A stretch of 50,896 nt of DNA from NCBI GenBank assembly GCA_021209225.1, contig JAJOIW010000151.1:1-50896 (forward strand), written 5' to 3'. Both the position numbers and the translations under genes were made by a program. This document shows positions 37,311-46,287 of the stretch, one piece after another (position 1 is the first letter of the stretch; each line of letters begins with the position of its first letter). Below the pieces are notes generated by a model that was not told the origin of the DNA, ran no database searches, and worked only from the letters and a program-made list of their open reading frames with translations. The DNA is from Verrucomicrobiota bacterium (GTDB lineage Bacteria > Verrucomicrobiota > Verrucomicrobiia > Limisphaerales > JAJOIW01).

Positions 37311-37410
37311 AACGCAGATTTGACCTCATCCCTTGCTTTGAAATTGGGCAGGGTATTTAAAAATATATAAATTTCTGTGAGATTCATGTATTTATCTATC
37401 AATGGACTTG

Positions 37411-38148
37411 TCAGCGGGAGGCTTGTTGTTGAGAAGCGAAGAAAATATCTGTCGAACCTAATCTCATTTTGGGATAGGCGATGAATTGAATTGCCGGGAC
37501 CCACTCCGCATGGCCATCAAGAAATCCATGATTTGCTCCGGATGGGATTTTTGCTCTGGGCAGGTAGTGGTTCACTCCGCGTGAGAGTGGGGTATTATCT
37601 CCCGGCCTTTCCCACGAATTCTGATAGCGGCGGATCAGATCGACCCATAAAATCGGGAAAAACGGCCGATCAGTCGATTTCTGGGGAAAGACAGGTTTTT
37701 TGTCCGGGAGTTTTGTGCCGGCTATTCTGTATATATTGAGATCCGATTCGAGTCGCTTGTCGGAAGCGAAATAATTGTATCCGATCACAGAATCATCCGA
37801 TGCGGGCCAATTCCAGAAATCATCCCTGTCCCAGACTCGATTCGATGGGCAATAGAACTGCCTTCGTTGGATGCGATAGTGATTGGCCATGGAGTTCCTG
37901 AATTTCTGTTTGACCCAGTATGGAGCATTGTCGCTGCCGGCCTCCTCGAATTGGTCGCGATTATCATTGGCATACATGATACTGGCGAGAGCCAGTTGAC
38001 GGATATTGTTGGTGCAATGGATGCGTTTGGCCTTTTCCTTTGATTGAGCGAGTGCGGGGGCGATTATACTGCCGAGGATGGCGAGGATGGCGATCACGAC
38101 CAGTAATTCGATCAGAGTAAAACCGGCGGTTTTTAATTGTCTGTTCAT
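37411..38148 (-). CDS. prepilin-type N-terminal methylation domain protein (H-X9-DG type)
   Basis: Class III-like prepilin leader: a short basic start, then [20 protein letters not shown] with cleavage expected between Gly and Phe and Glu at position +5. The rest is a pseudopilin-type globular domain ([29 protein letters not shown]) ending with [11 protein letters not shown], the short motif region typical of the large H-X9-DG/DUF1559-like families in Planctomycetota and Verrucomicrobiota. 245 residues. No secretion or pilus assembly genes are near. Function in these phyla is unknown; it supports a PVC origin for this part of the window. Confidence 0.88.
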   Translation of the reverse strand: MNRQLKTAGFTLIELLVVIAILAILGSIIAPALAQSKEKAKRIHCTNNIRQLALASIMYANDNRDQFEEAGSDNAPYWVKQKFRNSMANHYRIQRRQFYCPSNRVWDRDDFWNWPASDDSVIGYNYFASDKRLESDLNIYRIAGTKLPDKKPVFPQKSTDRPFFPILWVDLIRRYQNSWERPGDNTPLSRGVNHYLPRAKIPSGANHGFLDGHAEWVPAIQFIAYPKMRLGSTDIFFASQQQASR

Positions 38149-38197
38149 CTGGAGTTTGAATGGTTTGTTCAGAACCGCATTTTTGACACTTCATATC

Positions 38198-38962
38198 CTA
38201 TTTGGCAGGGGACTCATAGAAATACGAACCCAAGCCAAAAGTGAAAATGGCCAGGCCGTAAGCTGAATGCTCCATCCACAGCAGAAAAAAATTGCGATGA
38301 TGCAACCAGGCTGAAGCAAAAAGCCAACCTCCGAATAATGTGAGAACCGGAGCCACCCAGTTGTCATACATCAAGTGAAGCAGGGAGAATGCAGAAGCAT
38401 TCGAGACAACAAAAATAAGGCGGTTGGAAAAAAGATTCCCATACCTCCGGAAAAAATATACCCGATAAAGAAATTCCTGAGGAGCCACAGATATGAGTGG
38501 GTAAAAAATCAGAATGATCAGCCACAACTGGGGTTTTTGTGTTGGGATCCAGAGGAATTGTTGCGGAAGCATCACCCAACTGAGCGAGGCTAAAAGGCCA
38601 ACAATCAAAGGAAGCCGTATCCAATACCATGACCGGGACGCGCTTGAATGATGCGTGTCACATAATCCCCGATCCCCAAAAACAATAAAGTATACGGCTC
38701 CGGCCCAAAGACACGGAATGGCATAGAGGACAAAGATACTTACCTGAAACCATTCCATCCATGCGATCAAAGGAAACCCTAAAAACAGGAGGCAGAACTC
38801 GGTCAGGACAAAGCTCCGGTGGCTCAGGATAAGTCGAAGATGGTTTTTTGCCGCTGGATGCATGTGCGGGAGATTCTGAATCAGGCGGCTCAGGAAGCAA
38901 GAAAAACCCGGAAGGCCTGACACCTGCGTGCCGCCCGATCCGGTTTCCCGCTTACGGTTCAC
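38198..38962 (-). CDS. CPBP-family intramembrane protease-like protein
   Basis: 254 residues with about seven hydrophobic segments. The three CPBP motifs are visible: APQEFLYRVYFFRRY (a single-Glu variant of EExxxR), SAFSLLHLMYDNW with the motif-2 His, and LLWMEHSAYGLAIF near the end. The family comprises glutamic-type intramembrane endopeptidases, including Abi proteins and Rce1 relatives. The start at 38962 overlaps the stop of the upstream small gene as ATGA, which suggests translational coupling; an internal Met at 38863 is the alternative and would drop a polar 33-residue leader. The substrate is unknown. Confidence 0.8.
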   Translation of the reverse strand: MNRKRETGSGGTQVSGLPGFSCFLSRLIQNLPHMHPAAKNHLRLILSHRSFVLTEFCLLFLGFPLIAWMEWFQVSIFVLYAIPCLWAGAVYFIVFGDRGLCDTHHSSASRSWYWIRLPLIVGLLASLSWVMLPQQFLWIPTQKPQLWLIILIFYPLISVAPQEFLYRVYFFRRYGNLFSNRLIFVVSNASAFSLLHLMYDNWVAPVLTLFGGWLFASAWLHHRNFFLLWMEHSAYGLAIFTFGLGSYFYESPAK

Positions 38963-39210
38963 TTGGGATGGTATGTTTCCAGAATTTTATGCAACAACTC
39001 AGTTATTTTGCTTTTACGGTTTTCCAGATCCTCAGATAACTGCCTCTCGCGTTCGCAGAAATTGCAGAATTTGGGTGGCTCATCCACTATTGGTTCTGAT
39101 TTTTCGCATCCACAGTTCTGGTGGGCCGATTCAGGGTCCAGTAATTCGCCATGGTCCAATTCGGAGGGGGCAATGGAATGGAGTCTGTCCAGTAGAGTGA
39201 TTGTTTTCAT
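38959..39210 (-). CDS. small protein with paired-cysteine motifs, coupled to the CPBP gene
   Basis: 83 residues, not recognised. It has a CGC motif and a CNFC motif about 15 residues apart (NCGCEKSEPIVDEP, KFCNFCERERQL), which could form a small zinc or metal site, followed by a predicted helix (SEDLENRKSKITELLHKIL). Its stop overlaps the CPBP start by ATGA, the main reason to call it a gene. It could be a partner, substrate or regulator of the intramembrane protease. Confidence 0.55.
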   Translation of the reverse strand: MKTITLLDRLHSIAPSELDHGELLDPESAHQNCGCEKSEPIVDEPPKFCNFCERERQLSEDLENRKSKITELLHKILETYHPK

Positions 39211-39531
39211 GATTTCTATCTGTTGGTTGAATGTGGCTGTTGCTGATGGGATTGGTTCATACTATGAGACGCTCAGATGTCCCGATGCGCCAGGCTTATC
39301 CTGCTCATACTTTTGCATATTTTGGCAATCGGTGGGAACTCTGCCTTGATTCTTCAGTTTTGTGAATTTCCAGGTGGACAAATCCTCAACAGGATTTGTC
39401 CGGACTTGTCTTTGAGTTAAAAATGGATTTCAGGCGATATTTTGGATTCCTGATTGCACCGGATGGGGCGTGTTGGGTAAACAATATATGAGACTGGTTG
39501 ACAACAGCAGCCTTGGTTGGAAAAAAGAAAC
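39211..39531. other. intergenic region upstream of sdhC with a perfect hairpin
   Basis: About 320 bases without a convincing gene. It contains perfect 11-base arms GGACAAATCCT (39376-39386) and AGGATTTGTCC (39391-39401) around CAAC, without a following T run, plus a TTGACA at 39498 that lacks a visible -10 element. Confidence 0.55.
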
Positions 39532-40212
39532 ATGAAAGCACTGGCGGCCTTTTTCAGGACATCGGTTGGTAAGAAGTTAGTCATGGCAGTGACTGGACTC
39601 TTGCTATACGGATTTGTGGTAGTTCACCTCATAGGAAACATGCAGATCTTCATTGGTCGGGAAACTCTCAATGGATATGCCCATTTCCTCAAATCCGAGC
39701 CATTCATCCTGTGGGGAGCCAGGTTGGGCCTCTTAACTATCGTGTGCCTGCACATCGTGACAGCCATCAGTCTCAGTGCCTCCAACCGCCGGGCCCGGGG
39801 CGCAACCTCATACGACAATCCATCCCACAACGGATCGACACTGGCCTCCAGAATTATGCTGGCCAGCGGCTTGGTTATTCTGTTCTTTATCGTGTTTCAC
39901 CTGCTCCATTTGACTGTCGGAGTCATTTTCCCGGATCACTCTGCCTTGAAGGATGATAAAGGTCATCATGATGTTTATGGAATGGTCGTTAAGGGATTCC
40001 AAATCTGGTGGGTCGTGGGGCTTTACGTTGTCTCCATGGTTTTGCTTGGATTTCACTTGAGCCATGGTCTGCAGGCACTCTTTCAATCATTAGGGCTCAA
40101 AAACTCAAAATACAGCTCATTGATAGACAAATTGGCGCTCGTGGGTTGGGTGGCGATTTTTGCAGGAAACTGTGCGATCCCTGTTTCAATTTTGCTTGGA
40201 CTAGTAAAGTAG
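39532..40212 (+). CDS. sdhC: succinate dehydrogenase cytochrome b subunit (diheme SdhC type)
   Basis: 226 residues, start at the ATG 39532. Five hydrophobic segments carry the likely heme-b histidines: VVVHLIGNMQIF, VCLHIVTAI, FIVFHLLHLTVG and LLGFHLSHGLQALF. This single large anchor without SdhD is the arrangement seen with the SdhABC enzymes of Bacteroidota, Verrucomicrobiota and epsilonproteobacteria. It passes electrons between the iron-sulfur subunit and quinone in the inner membrane. It begins the sdhCAB operon, with sdhA nine bases after its stop codon. Confidence 0.9.
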   Translation: MKALAAFFRTSVGKKLVMAVTGLLLYGFVVVHLIGNMQIFIGRETLNGYAHFLKSEPFILWGARLGLLTIVCLHIVTAISLSASNRRARGATSYDNPSHNGSTLASRIMLASGLVILFFIVFHLLHLTVGVIFPDHSALKDDKGHHDVYGMVVKGFQIWWVVGLYVVSMVLLGFHLSHGLQALFQSLGLKNSKYSSLIDKLALVGWVAIFAGNCAIPVSILLGLVK

Positions 40213-40221
40213 GATATTGAC

Positions 40222-42132
40222 ATGCTCGATTCAAAAATTCCATCAGGACCGTTAGCTCAGAAGTGGGACAAGCATCGGTTTGATCTCAAGCTGGTGAACC
40301 CGGCCAACAAACGCAAGTTCAAGGTGATTGTTGTTGGTTCCGGCCTGGCCGGAGCATCTGCCGCAGCCACGCTCTCTGAGCTGGGATACAAAGTGCAGTG
40401 CTTTTGCTATCAGGACAGCCCCCGGCGTGCCCACTCCATTGCAGCTCAGGGAGGTATCAATGCGGCAAAGAATTACCAGAACGATGGGGACAGTGTCCGC
40501 CGGCTCTTCTACGACACCATCAAAGGCGGAGATTTCCGCGCCCGCGAAGCGAATGTCTACCGGCTGGCTCAGGTGAGTACGAACATCATTGATCAGTGTG
40601 TGGCTCAAGGCGTCCCATTTGCCCGCGAATATGGCGGCCACCTTGCCAACCGTTCCTTTGGTGGGGCTCAGGTCAGCCGGACGTTTTACGCCCGTGGGCA
40701 AACCGGCCAGCAATTACTCCTGGGTGCTTACCAGGCTCTTTCCAAGCAGATTGCGAAAGGCGCTGTTCAGATGTTCAGCCGCACAGAGATGCTGGAGCTG
40801 GTTCTCGTGAATGGACATGCCAAGGGAATCATCGTTCGGGACCTCACCTCAGGAAAGATAAGCCGGCATTCCGCGGATGCGGTTGTTCTCGCAACGGGTG
40901 GATATGGCAACGCATTTTATCTCTCAACCAACGCCGTCGGCTGTAATGTGACAGCAACTTACCGGGCCTTCAAAAAGGGCGCTTTATTCGCCAATCCCTG
41001 CTACACCCAGATTCACCCCACCTGCATTCCGGTGAATGGGGATCACCAATCCAAACTGACCCTCATGTCGGAGTCTCTGCGCAATGATGGTCGTGTCTGG
41101 GTTCCAATAAAAGCTGGCGACCACAGACCTGCTTCCCAAATACCGGAAGGCGAACGCGACTATTTTCTGGAACGCAAATACCCCAGCTTTGGAAACCTTG
41201 CCCCCAGGGATATCTCATCCCGTGCCGCAAAAGAAGTTTGCGACGAGGGACGTGGGGTTGGTCCGGGAGGGCTGGGCGTTTACCTGGATTTTTCTGATGC
41301 CATTCGCCGGGATGGAGAGGATGCCATTCGCGCACGCTATGGCAACCTGTTCCAGATGTATGAGAAAATTGCCGGTGAAAACGCATATCAGACCCCGATG
41401 CGCATCTATCCTGCCGTCCATTACACCATGGGTGGGTTGTGGGTCGACTACAATCTCATGAGCAATATCCCTGGATTATTTGTGATTGGGGAGGCCAACT
41501 TCTCTGATCACGGTGCCAACCGTCTCGGCGCCAGTGCCCTGATGCAGGGACTTGCCGATGGATATTTTGTTCTTCCTTACACAATCGGAAATTATTTTGC
41601 CACCACAGCAAAAAGCTGCCCAGCCGAGAGTTCCCAGGAATTCAGTCAGGCCGAGATCCAGGTGAATGAGCGTCTCAGGAAGTTGATTTCCATAAATGGT
41701 TCACGCACTGTAAGGTCGTTTCACAGAGAAGTTGGCCAACTCATCTGGGATAAGTGTGGCATGGCCCGCAGCAAGGCTGGGCTGGAGGACGCACTTCGTC
41801 GAATCCCAGCCATTCGTGCGGAATTCTGGGAAAATGTCAAAGTGACCGGAGAGCCCGAAGGCATCAATAAAACCTTGGAGCATGCCGGCCGGGTCGCCGA
41901 TTTCCTGGAATTTGGTGAATTGATGTGTCTGGATGCTCTTGAGCGTGACGAAAGTTGTGGCGGGCATTTCAGAACCGAGCATCAGACCCCGGATGGTGAA
42001 GCCAAAAGAAATGATGACCAATTCTCCCACGTTTCCGCCTGGGGATTCTCTGGCAATCTTGCCAAACCCAACCTCGAAAAAGAACCACTCATCTACGAAG
42101 AAGTCACAATGTCCCAAAGGAGTTATAAATAA
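40222..42132 (+). CDS. sdhA: succinate dehydrogenase flavoprotein subunit
   Basis: 636 residues. FAD-binding dinucleotide fold [17 protein letters not shown], the covalent-flavin region [20 protein letters not shown], active-site segments [15 protein letters not shown] and HPTCIP, the FAD-ribose segment [16 protein letters not shown], and [21 protein letters not shown]. It oxidises succinate to fumarate (or the reverse) in the TCA cycle and respiratory complex II. Its stop overlaps the sdhB start as TAATG, so the two are translationally coupled. Confidence 0.95.
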   Translation: MLDSKIPSGPLAQKWDKHRFDLKLVNPANKRKFKVIVVGSGLAGASAAATLSELGYKVQCFCYQDSPRRAHSIAAQGGINAAKNYQNDGDSVRRLFYDTIKGGDFRAREANVYRLAQVSTNIIDQCVAQGVPFAREYGGHLANRSFGGAQVSRTFYARGQTGQQLLLGAYQALSKQIAKGAVQMFSRTEMLELVLVNGHAKGIIVRDLTSGKISRHSADAVVLATGGYGNAFYLSTNAVGCNVTATYRAFKKGALFANPCYTQIHPTCIPVNGDHQSKLTLMSESLRNDGRVWVPIKAGDHRPASQIPEGERDYFLERKYPSFGNLAPRDISSRAAKEVCDEGRGVGPGGLGVYLDFSDAIRRDGEDAIRARYGNLFQMYEKIAGENAYQTPMRIYPAVHYTMGGLWVDYNLMSNIPGLFVIGEANFSDHGANRLGASALMQGLADGYFVLPYTIGNYFATTAKSCPAESSQEFSQAEIQVNERLRKLISINGSRTVRSFHREVGQLIWDKCGMARSKAGLEDALRRIPAIRAEFWENVKVTGEPEGINKTLEHAGRVADFLEFGELMCLDALERDESCGGHFRTEHQTPDGEAKRNDDQFSHVSAWGFSGNLAKPNLEKEPLIYEEVTMSQRSYK

Positions 42133-42884
42133 TGAAATTTACCCTCAAAATCTGGCGTCAGAGCGGACCAGAAAAGTCCGGCCATTTTGAAACCTATGAG
42201 GCCCATGACATTCAAGCCGAAATGTCTTTTCTGGAGATGTTGGATGTTCTCAATGAACAGATCACGATTTCCGGGGGCCAGCCGGTCAATTTTGATTCGG
42301 ATTGCCGCGAGGGCATATGCGGCATGTGTTCACTTGTCGTCAACGGAATTCCGCATGGGGGTCAGAAAGGCACCACTGTCTGCCAACTCCACATGCGGTC
42401 CTTCGCGGATGGCCAGACTATCACTATTGAGCCATGGAGGGCTAAGGCGTTCCCCGTCTTGAAGGACCTGGTGGTCGACCGGTCGGCATTCGACAGAATC
42501 ATTCAGAGCGGTGGATATATTTCCGTAAACACCGGCGGTGCTCCGGATGCCAATGCCTTGCCCATATCAAAAGATCAGGCTGAGATGGCTTTTGATGCAG
42601 CCGCCTGTATCGGGTGTGGCGCCTGCGTGGCCGCCTGTAAAAATTCTTCCGCCATGCTTTTTGCTGGTGCCAAAGTGACTCACCTCAATACCCTCCCCCA
42701 AGGCCACCCTGAAAAATACTCGCGTGCTGTCTCAATCGTTGTGTCCATGGATAAAGAAGGTTTCGGTGCCTGCACGGTTACTGGAGCCTGTGCTGCGGTA
42801 TGTCCCAAAGAAATCCCCCTGGATGTTATTTCCAAACTCAACAGGGACTACGCGGTTGGAATTCTCAAAGGAGTCAGTGCCTGA
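42132..42884 (+). CDS. sdhB: succinate dehydrogenase iron-sulfur subunit
   Basis: 250 residues with all three cluster sites: [2Fe-2S] Cys58, Cys63, Cys66 and Cys84 ([10 protein letters not shown] and VCQLH); [4Fe-4S] Cys159, Cys162 and Cys165 with Cys224 ([12 protein letters not shown]); [3Fe-4S] Cys169, Cys214 and Cys220. It carries electrons from SdhA to the SdhC hemes. It is the last gene of sdhCAB and ends at a strong terminator. Confidence 0.95.
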   Translation: MKFTLKIWRQSGPEKSGHFETYEAHDIQAEMSFLEMLDVLNEQITISGGQPVNFDSDCREGICGMCSLVVNGIPHGGQKGTTVCQLHMRSFADGQTITIEPWRAKAFPVLKDLVVDRSAFDRIIQSGGYISVNTGGAPDANALPISKDQAEMAFDAAACIGCGACVAACKNSSAMLFAGAKVTHLNTLPQGHPEKYSRAVSIVVSMDKEGFGACTVTGACAAVCPKEIPLDVISKLNRDYAVGILKGVSA

Positions 42885-42912
42885 CCGCTGACCCACCTTT
42901 TCCCCCCCCACG

Positions 42913-42935
42913 CCGAGGACCACCTCGGTTTTTTT
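42913..42935 (+). terminator. Rho-independent terminator of sdhCAB
   Basis: CCGAGG-N4-CCTCGG followed by seven T, 28 bases after the sdhB stop. Confidence 0.9.
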
Positions 42936-42957
42936 GTGACCGGCCAAATAACAACGT

Positions 42958-42972
42958 CCCTGGCACAATGTG
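42958..42972. repeat. dispersed palindromic repeat, partial copy D
   Basis: CCCTGGCACAATGTG carries half of the GTGCCTGGCAC core and the flanking AAT seen in other copies. It pairs with copy E 10 bases further on. Confidence 0.5.
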
Positions 42973-42981
42973 ATTCAAACC

Positions 42982-43000
42982 ATAATGTGCCGGGCACTAT
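42982..43000. repeat. dispersed palindromic repeat, copy E
   Basis: ATAATGTGCCGGGCACTAT is the reverse orientation of copies A and B with one central change. It lies between the sdh terminator and the next regulator gene. Confidence 0.6.
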
Positions 43001-43077
43001 GTGGTTGCTGGAATGGAAGGAATAAAAAATTGAGTTGGTTGGTTGGCGCACGGATCAGTATTGGGTAGTGTGGCGAC

Positions 43078-43731
43078 ATGACGGCAAAAGGCGAAAAATA
43101 CTTGCTCATAATTGAAGACGATGACCTGCAGTTTGAGATTTATCAGGAGGCACTGGAAGGATTCGTTTTGCATCGGGCTGTGACTATCCGGGAAGCACTG
43201 GAAAGAATATCTGAGTGCCCAGCTAGTTTAGTGATATTGGATCACATATTGGCCGATGGGGATTTGGGCCTTGAGCATCTGGCTACCATTAAGGAGGCAT
43301 TGCCACATGTTCCAATCATAGTGATTTCCGGGGCCTTGGAAGTTCATCAACAAATGGAAGCACTTCAAGGGCCGCGGCGGGCTCATTATTGCCTGACCAA
43401 ACCACTTGATCTTGAGAAACTGACGATCACGGTTCAGGAAGCACTCACTCAATGCGGGGAAACAGAAATAGTTGAGCAATTTTCCGCCCTGGAGAAATCC
43501 AAAAGAATCGATGCACTGGATCTGATGAGTCGCTCGACTGAGCGGCTCAGCCGTCAGAATGAGATATTGAAGCGGCTTCAAGGACGGAGTCAGAAACCGA
43601 ATATCAGCCATTTGGCGAGGGAGTTTCGTGTGGCCAGGAGGACCATTCTGCGCGATTTGAATGAGCTGGTCCGACGAGGTCAGCTCAACACGTCCATACT
43701 TATTGATCAGGAGGATAGCGGTGTGGAATGA
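43078..43731 (+). CDS. response regulator with C-terminal helix-turn-helix
   Basis: 217 residues. A receiver domain has the acidic pair IIEDDD, phosphoacceptor Asp55 in LVILDHILADGD, and Lys108 in HYCLTKPLD. After a helical linker (about 130-175) a short DeoR/HTH_11-like domain reads ISHLAREFRVARRTILRDLNELVRRGQL. This receiver-HTH combination is not one of the large OmpR, NarL or NtrC groups. No kinase gene is adjacent. It is convergent with tadA and its target genes are unknown. Confidence 0.83.
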   Translation: MTAKGEKYLLIIEDDDLQFEIYQEALEGFVLHRAVTIREALERISECPASLVILDHILADGDLGLEHLATIKEALPHVPIIVISGALEVHQQMEALQGPRRAHYCLTKPLDLEKLTITVQEALTQCGETEIVEQFSALEKSKRIDALDLMSRSTERLSRQNEILKRLQGRSQKPNISHLAREFRVARRTILRDLNELVRRGQLNTSILIDQEDSGVE

Positions 43732-43759
43732 TCTTGTGGCTCTCCGGATCAAGTAAATT

Positions 43760-44260
43760 TTACTGGTTCTGCGGATTCTGTCTTTTAGCGGCAAAAAATG
43801 ATTTGAGGATGGATATACAATCATCTTTTCTTATTTCCGCAGAGATGTCGCAATTATGGTTGAGGGATGGATGTTGAAGGATGTTGAAGCATCCTCCAGC
43901 TCCCCCGCTTTTGGGATCAGGTGCTCCGAAAACCACCCGGGAAATCCGGCTTAACATGAGTGCTCCGGCACACATGGGGCACGGTTCCTTTGTGACATAA
44001 ATGGTGCATCCCTCCAGTCTCCAGTCCTCCACCACCTGTTGAGCCTGGGTTAAAGCAATCATTTCCGCGTGAGCTGTGGCATCTTTCAACATTTCGACCT
44101 GATTGAAAGCGCGGGCAATGATGCGGCCATCCCGAACGATCACTGCCCCAATCGGAACCTCTTCCCGGGAATAGGCTTTCATGGCCTGACGCAGCGCCTC
44201 CCCCATAAAGTGGTGATCCGAGGTCAGATCAATGATTGGATCAGTATCATCGTTGCTCAT
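43760..44260 (-). CDS. tadA: tRNA-specific adenosine deaminase
   Basis: Deaminates adenosine 34 of tRNA-Arg(ACG) to inosine. 166 residues with the zinc site His64-Ala-Glu66 (ATAHAEMIAL) and Cys94/Cys97 (EPCPMCAGA), plus the TadA-specific FGAPDPKSGGAG and HPSLNHNCD. The short extra N-terminus (MSNDDTDPIIDLTSD) is polar. It lies last on the minus strand after the Nudix and sulfate genes, 107 bases beyond the Nudix stop. Confidence 0.92.
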   Translation of the reverse strand: MSNDDTDPIIDLTSDHHFMGEALRQAMKAYSREEVPIGAVIVRDGRIIARAFNQVEMLKDATAHAEMIALTQAQQVVEDWRLEGCTIYVTKEPCPMCAGALMLSRISRVVFGAPDPKSGGAGGCFNILQHPSLNHNCDISAEIRKDDCISILKSFFAAKRQNPQNQ

Positions 44261-44367
44261 CGTTGTTCGTCATATGGGTCGTGTCATCTTCAAGTGAATG
44301 CTTGCCAGGTTCCTGGCAGGTGGCCAATACGACCATTCTCCGCTGGCTCATGCCAGCACTGGAAGCA

Positions 44368-44887
44368 TTATAGTTTATGTGAGGCTGAATTTTTGGGTTT
44401 CACGCTTTGTTCCAGAGTCCACAGATTGCCTTTGGGGCTGCACTGGCAATGGGCGGAAAAGAATCCACCACGATGCTCCAGAAGTGCCGGCCAGATGAAT
44501 TCCCGGTCCGTTTCAGGTATATCCAGGCTCAGAATCCGGTCGATGTGGAAGAAGTCGAATTCTCCCTCATCATGGACTGGAGGTTTATGAAGGAGTGTGA
44601 TAAGCGCTTCAAACAGGAAGATGTGCCAATGGGCGGAGGATTGGTATGCCGACTCACTGATGAATCCGCAGAGATGGATTTGGTTTTTATGCAGCAGAAC
44701 ACCCGTCTCCTCGTTGGCCTCCCCGGATTGCCCCCTGAAACGGGGATTCCCCGAAATGAGTGAGAACCTTGCCTCCGGGAGGTGACCACAATCCCATGTT
44801 TGGTTCTTTGCGGCGTCGCATCAATAATACACGATTCTGGTCATCGAAAAAGTAGATTAAGGTCCCTGTTTTGAGAGGCAGTTCCAT
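44368..44887 (-). CDS. Nudix hydrolase, frameshifted
   Basis: A Nudix-fold protein split by one extra base in a C4 run on the plus strand (44721-44724). The first part reads GTLIYFFDDQNRVLLMRRR and MGLWSPPGGK; removing one base restores AIREANEETGVLL, completing the Nudix box REANEETG, and continues through CGFISESAYQSSAHWHIFLFEA to a stop at 44368. The spacing between GG and the first Glu is two residues longer than the GX5E standard. Start 44887 (ATG) or 44905 (GTG). The corrected length is ~173 residues. It hydrolyses a nucleoside diphosphate derivative, substrate unknown. Confidence 0.72.
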
Positions 44888-44943
44888 CCGGATATTGGGA
44901 GACACTGGATTGAGCGGAATTTGCTGAGAGGAGAATCTGTGGG

Positions 44944-46221
44944 TCAGATGATCATTCCTGCGGCGACGGTGTTGTGGCTTAAATCATCCACCAGAATGAA
45001 GCTGCCCGTTAATCGGTTACGGCGATAGGTGTCAAATAAAACCGGGGCTGAAGCCCGGATTTTGATGCGGCCAATGTCGTTCAGTGCGATTTTTTTATCA
45101 TCTTCAATTTTATGGAGGGTGTTGATATCGACCTTGTAACGGACTTCCTGGACCATGCATTTGACCTCGTTGGTTGTGTGGAGCATGGTGTATTTATTGC
45201 GCAATTGGAGTGGCTGTGAGTCGCTGAACCAGCAGATCATGGCTTCAAGGTCCTGTTCCGCTTTGGGTTTGTTATTTGGTTTTGCGATCATCATGCCGCG
45301 ACTGATATCTATTTCATCCTCCAGGGTCATGGACACGGACATGGGGGCAAATGCTTCAGGGATTTCCCCATCAAAAGTATGCACACTTTTAATGCGTGTC
45401 GAGAAGCCGGACGGAAGGACGACCACCTCATCCCCTTTTCGGAAGACCCCGCCACAGACACGGCCACTATATCCCCTGTAATCGTGATAGTCTTTTGATT
45501 GTGGGCGCACCACCCACTGCACCGGAAAGCGGGCGTCAATGTGATTGTAATTGTGATTTATATAGACATTTTCCAGAATATAGAGAAGCGGTCCACCCAA
45601 ATACCAGGGCATTCTGGGGGATTTATCCACAACGTTATCCCCATTGAGTGCGCTTATAGGAACAAAGTCAATGTGAGGAATATCCAGTCTGCTGGCAAAG
45701 TCTTTATATTGCGCGACGATATCATTGAATGTGGACTCGCTGTAATCCACAAGGTCCATTTTATTGATACAGACGACCACATGCTGGATTTGGAGCAGTG
45801 ATGCGATGAATGAATGACGGCAGGTTTGTTCAATGACTCCTTTTCTGGCGTCAATCAGGATGATGGCCAGGTCGGCAGTGGAGGCTCCAGTGACCATATT
45901 TCTTGTGTATTGGATATGTCCCGGAGTATCTGCGATGATGAACTTTCGTTTGGGTGTGGCGAAATACCGATAGGCGACATCTATAGTGATGCCTTGTTCC
46001 CGCTCGGCTCTGAGTCCATCGGTCAACAGGGCGAGGTTGGTGATCTCCTCACCTCTTTTTCTGCTGGAGAGTTCTATAGCTTCCAGTTGGTCCTCGAAGA
46101 TGGATTTCGAATCGTACAGGAGCCGGCCGATGAGTGTGCTCTTGCCATCATCAACGCTTCCCGCTGTTGTGAATCGCAACAGGTCCATATCTAAATACGA
46201 TTTAGAGTCATTCTCGCTCAT
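44944..46221 (-). CDS. cysN: sulfate adenylyltransferase subunit 1 (GTPase)
   Basis: GTP-hydrolysing subunit that drives APS formation by CysD. 425 residues: P-loop GSVDDGKST (21-29), switch region EREQGITIDVAYRYF, G3 DTPGHIQYTRNM, G4 NKMD, then EF-Tu-like beta-barrel domains 2 and 3 (VQWVVRPQSKDYHDYRGYSG; GSFILVDDLSHNTVAAGMI at the end). The CysC fusion found in some bacteria is absent; cysC is a separate gene in the same run. It starts 66 bases after cysD. Confidence 0.95.
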   Translation of the reverse strand: MSENDSKSYLDMDLLRFTTAGSVDDGKSTLIGRLLYDSKSIFEDQLEAIELSSRKRGEEITNLALLTDGLRAEREQGITIDVAYRYFATPKRKFIIADTPGHIQYTRNMVTGASTADLAIILIDARKGVIEQTCRHSFIASLLQIQHVVVCINKMDLVDYSESTFNDIVAQYKDFASRLDIPHIDFVPISALNGDNVVDKSPRMPWYLGGPLLYILENVYINHNYNHIDARFPVQWVVRPQSKDYHDYRGYSGRVCGGVFRKGDEVVVLPSGFSTRIKSVHTFDGEIPEAFAPMSVSMTLEDEIDISRGMMIAKPNNKPKAEQDLEAMICWFSDSQPLQLRNKYTMLHTTNEVKCMVQEVRYKVDINTLHKIEDDKKIALNDIGRIKIRASAPVLFDTYRRNRLTGSFILVDDLSHNTVAAGMII

Positions 46222-46287
46222 ATATTGGAAATAATTATAAGTATTTTATGTGTTGTATCAGGTTGCCAGCTAAGATTCCTGGGGGGG

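Noticed and set aside
39278-39352. Possible small membrane peptide gene in the gap before sdhC
   Set aside because: On checking the frame, the translation is not hydrophobic and has no ribosome-binding site.
20993-43000. GTGCCAGGCAC copies as a CRISPR array
   Set aside because: Copies are far apart, lack regular spacers and no cas genes are present.
44407-44763. 118-residue plus-strand open frame that looks like a small hypothetical protein
   Set aside because: It is the antisense shadow of the Nudix gene; the minus strand gives a completed Nudix box and a full domain once one base is removed.
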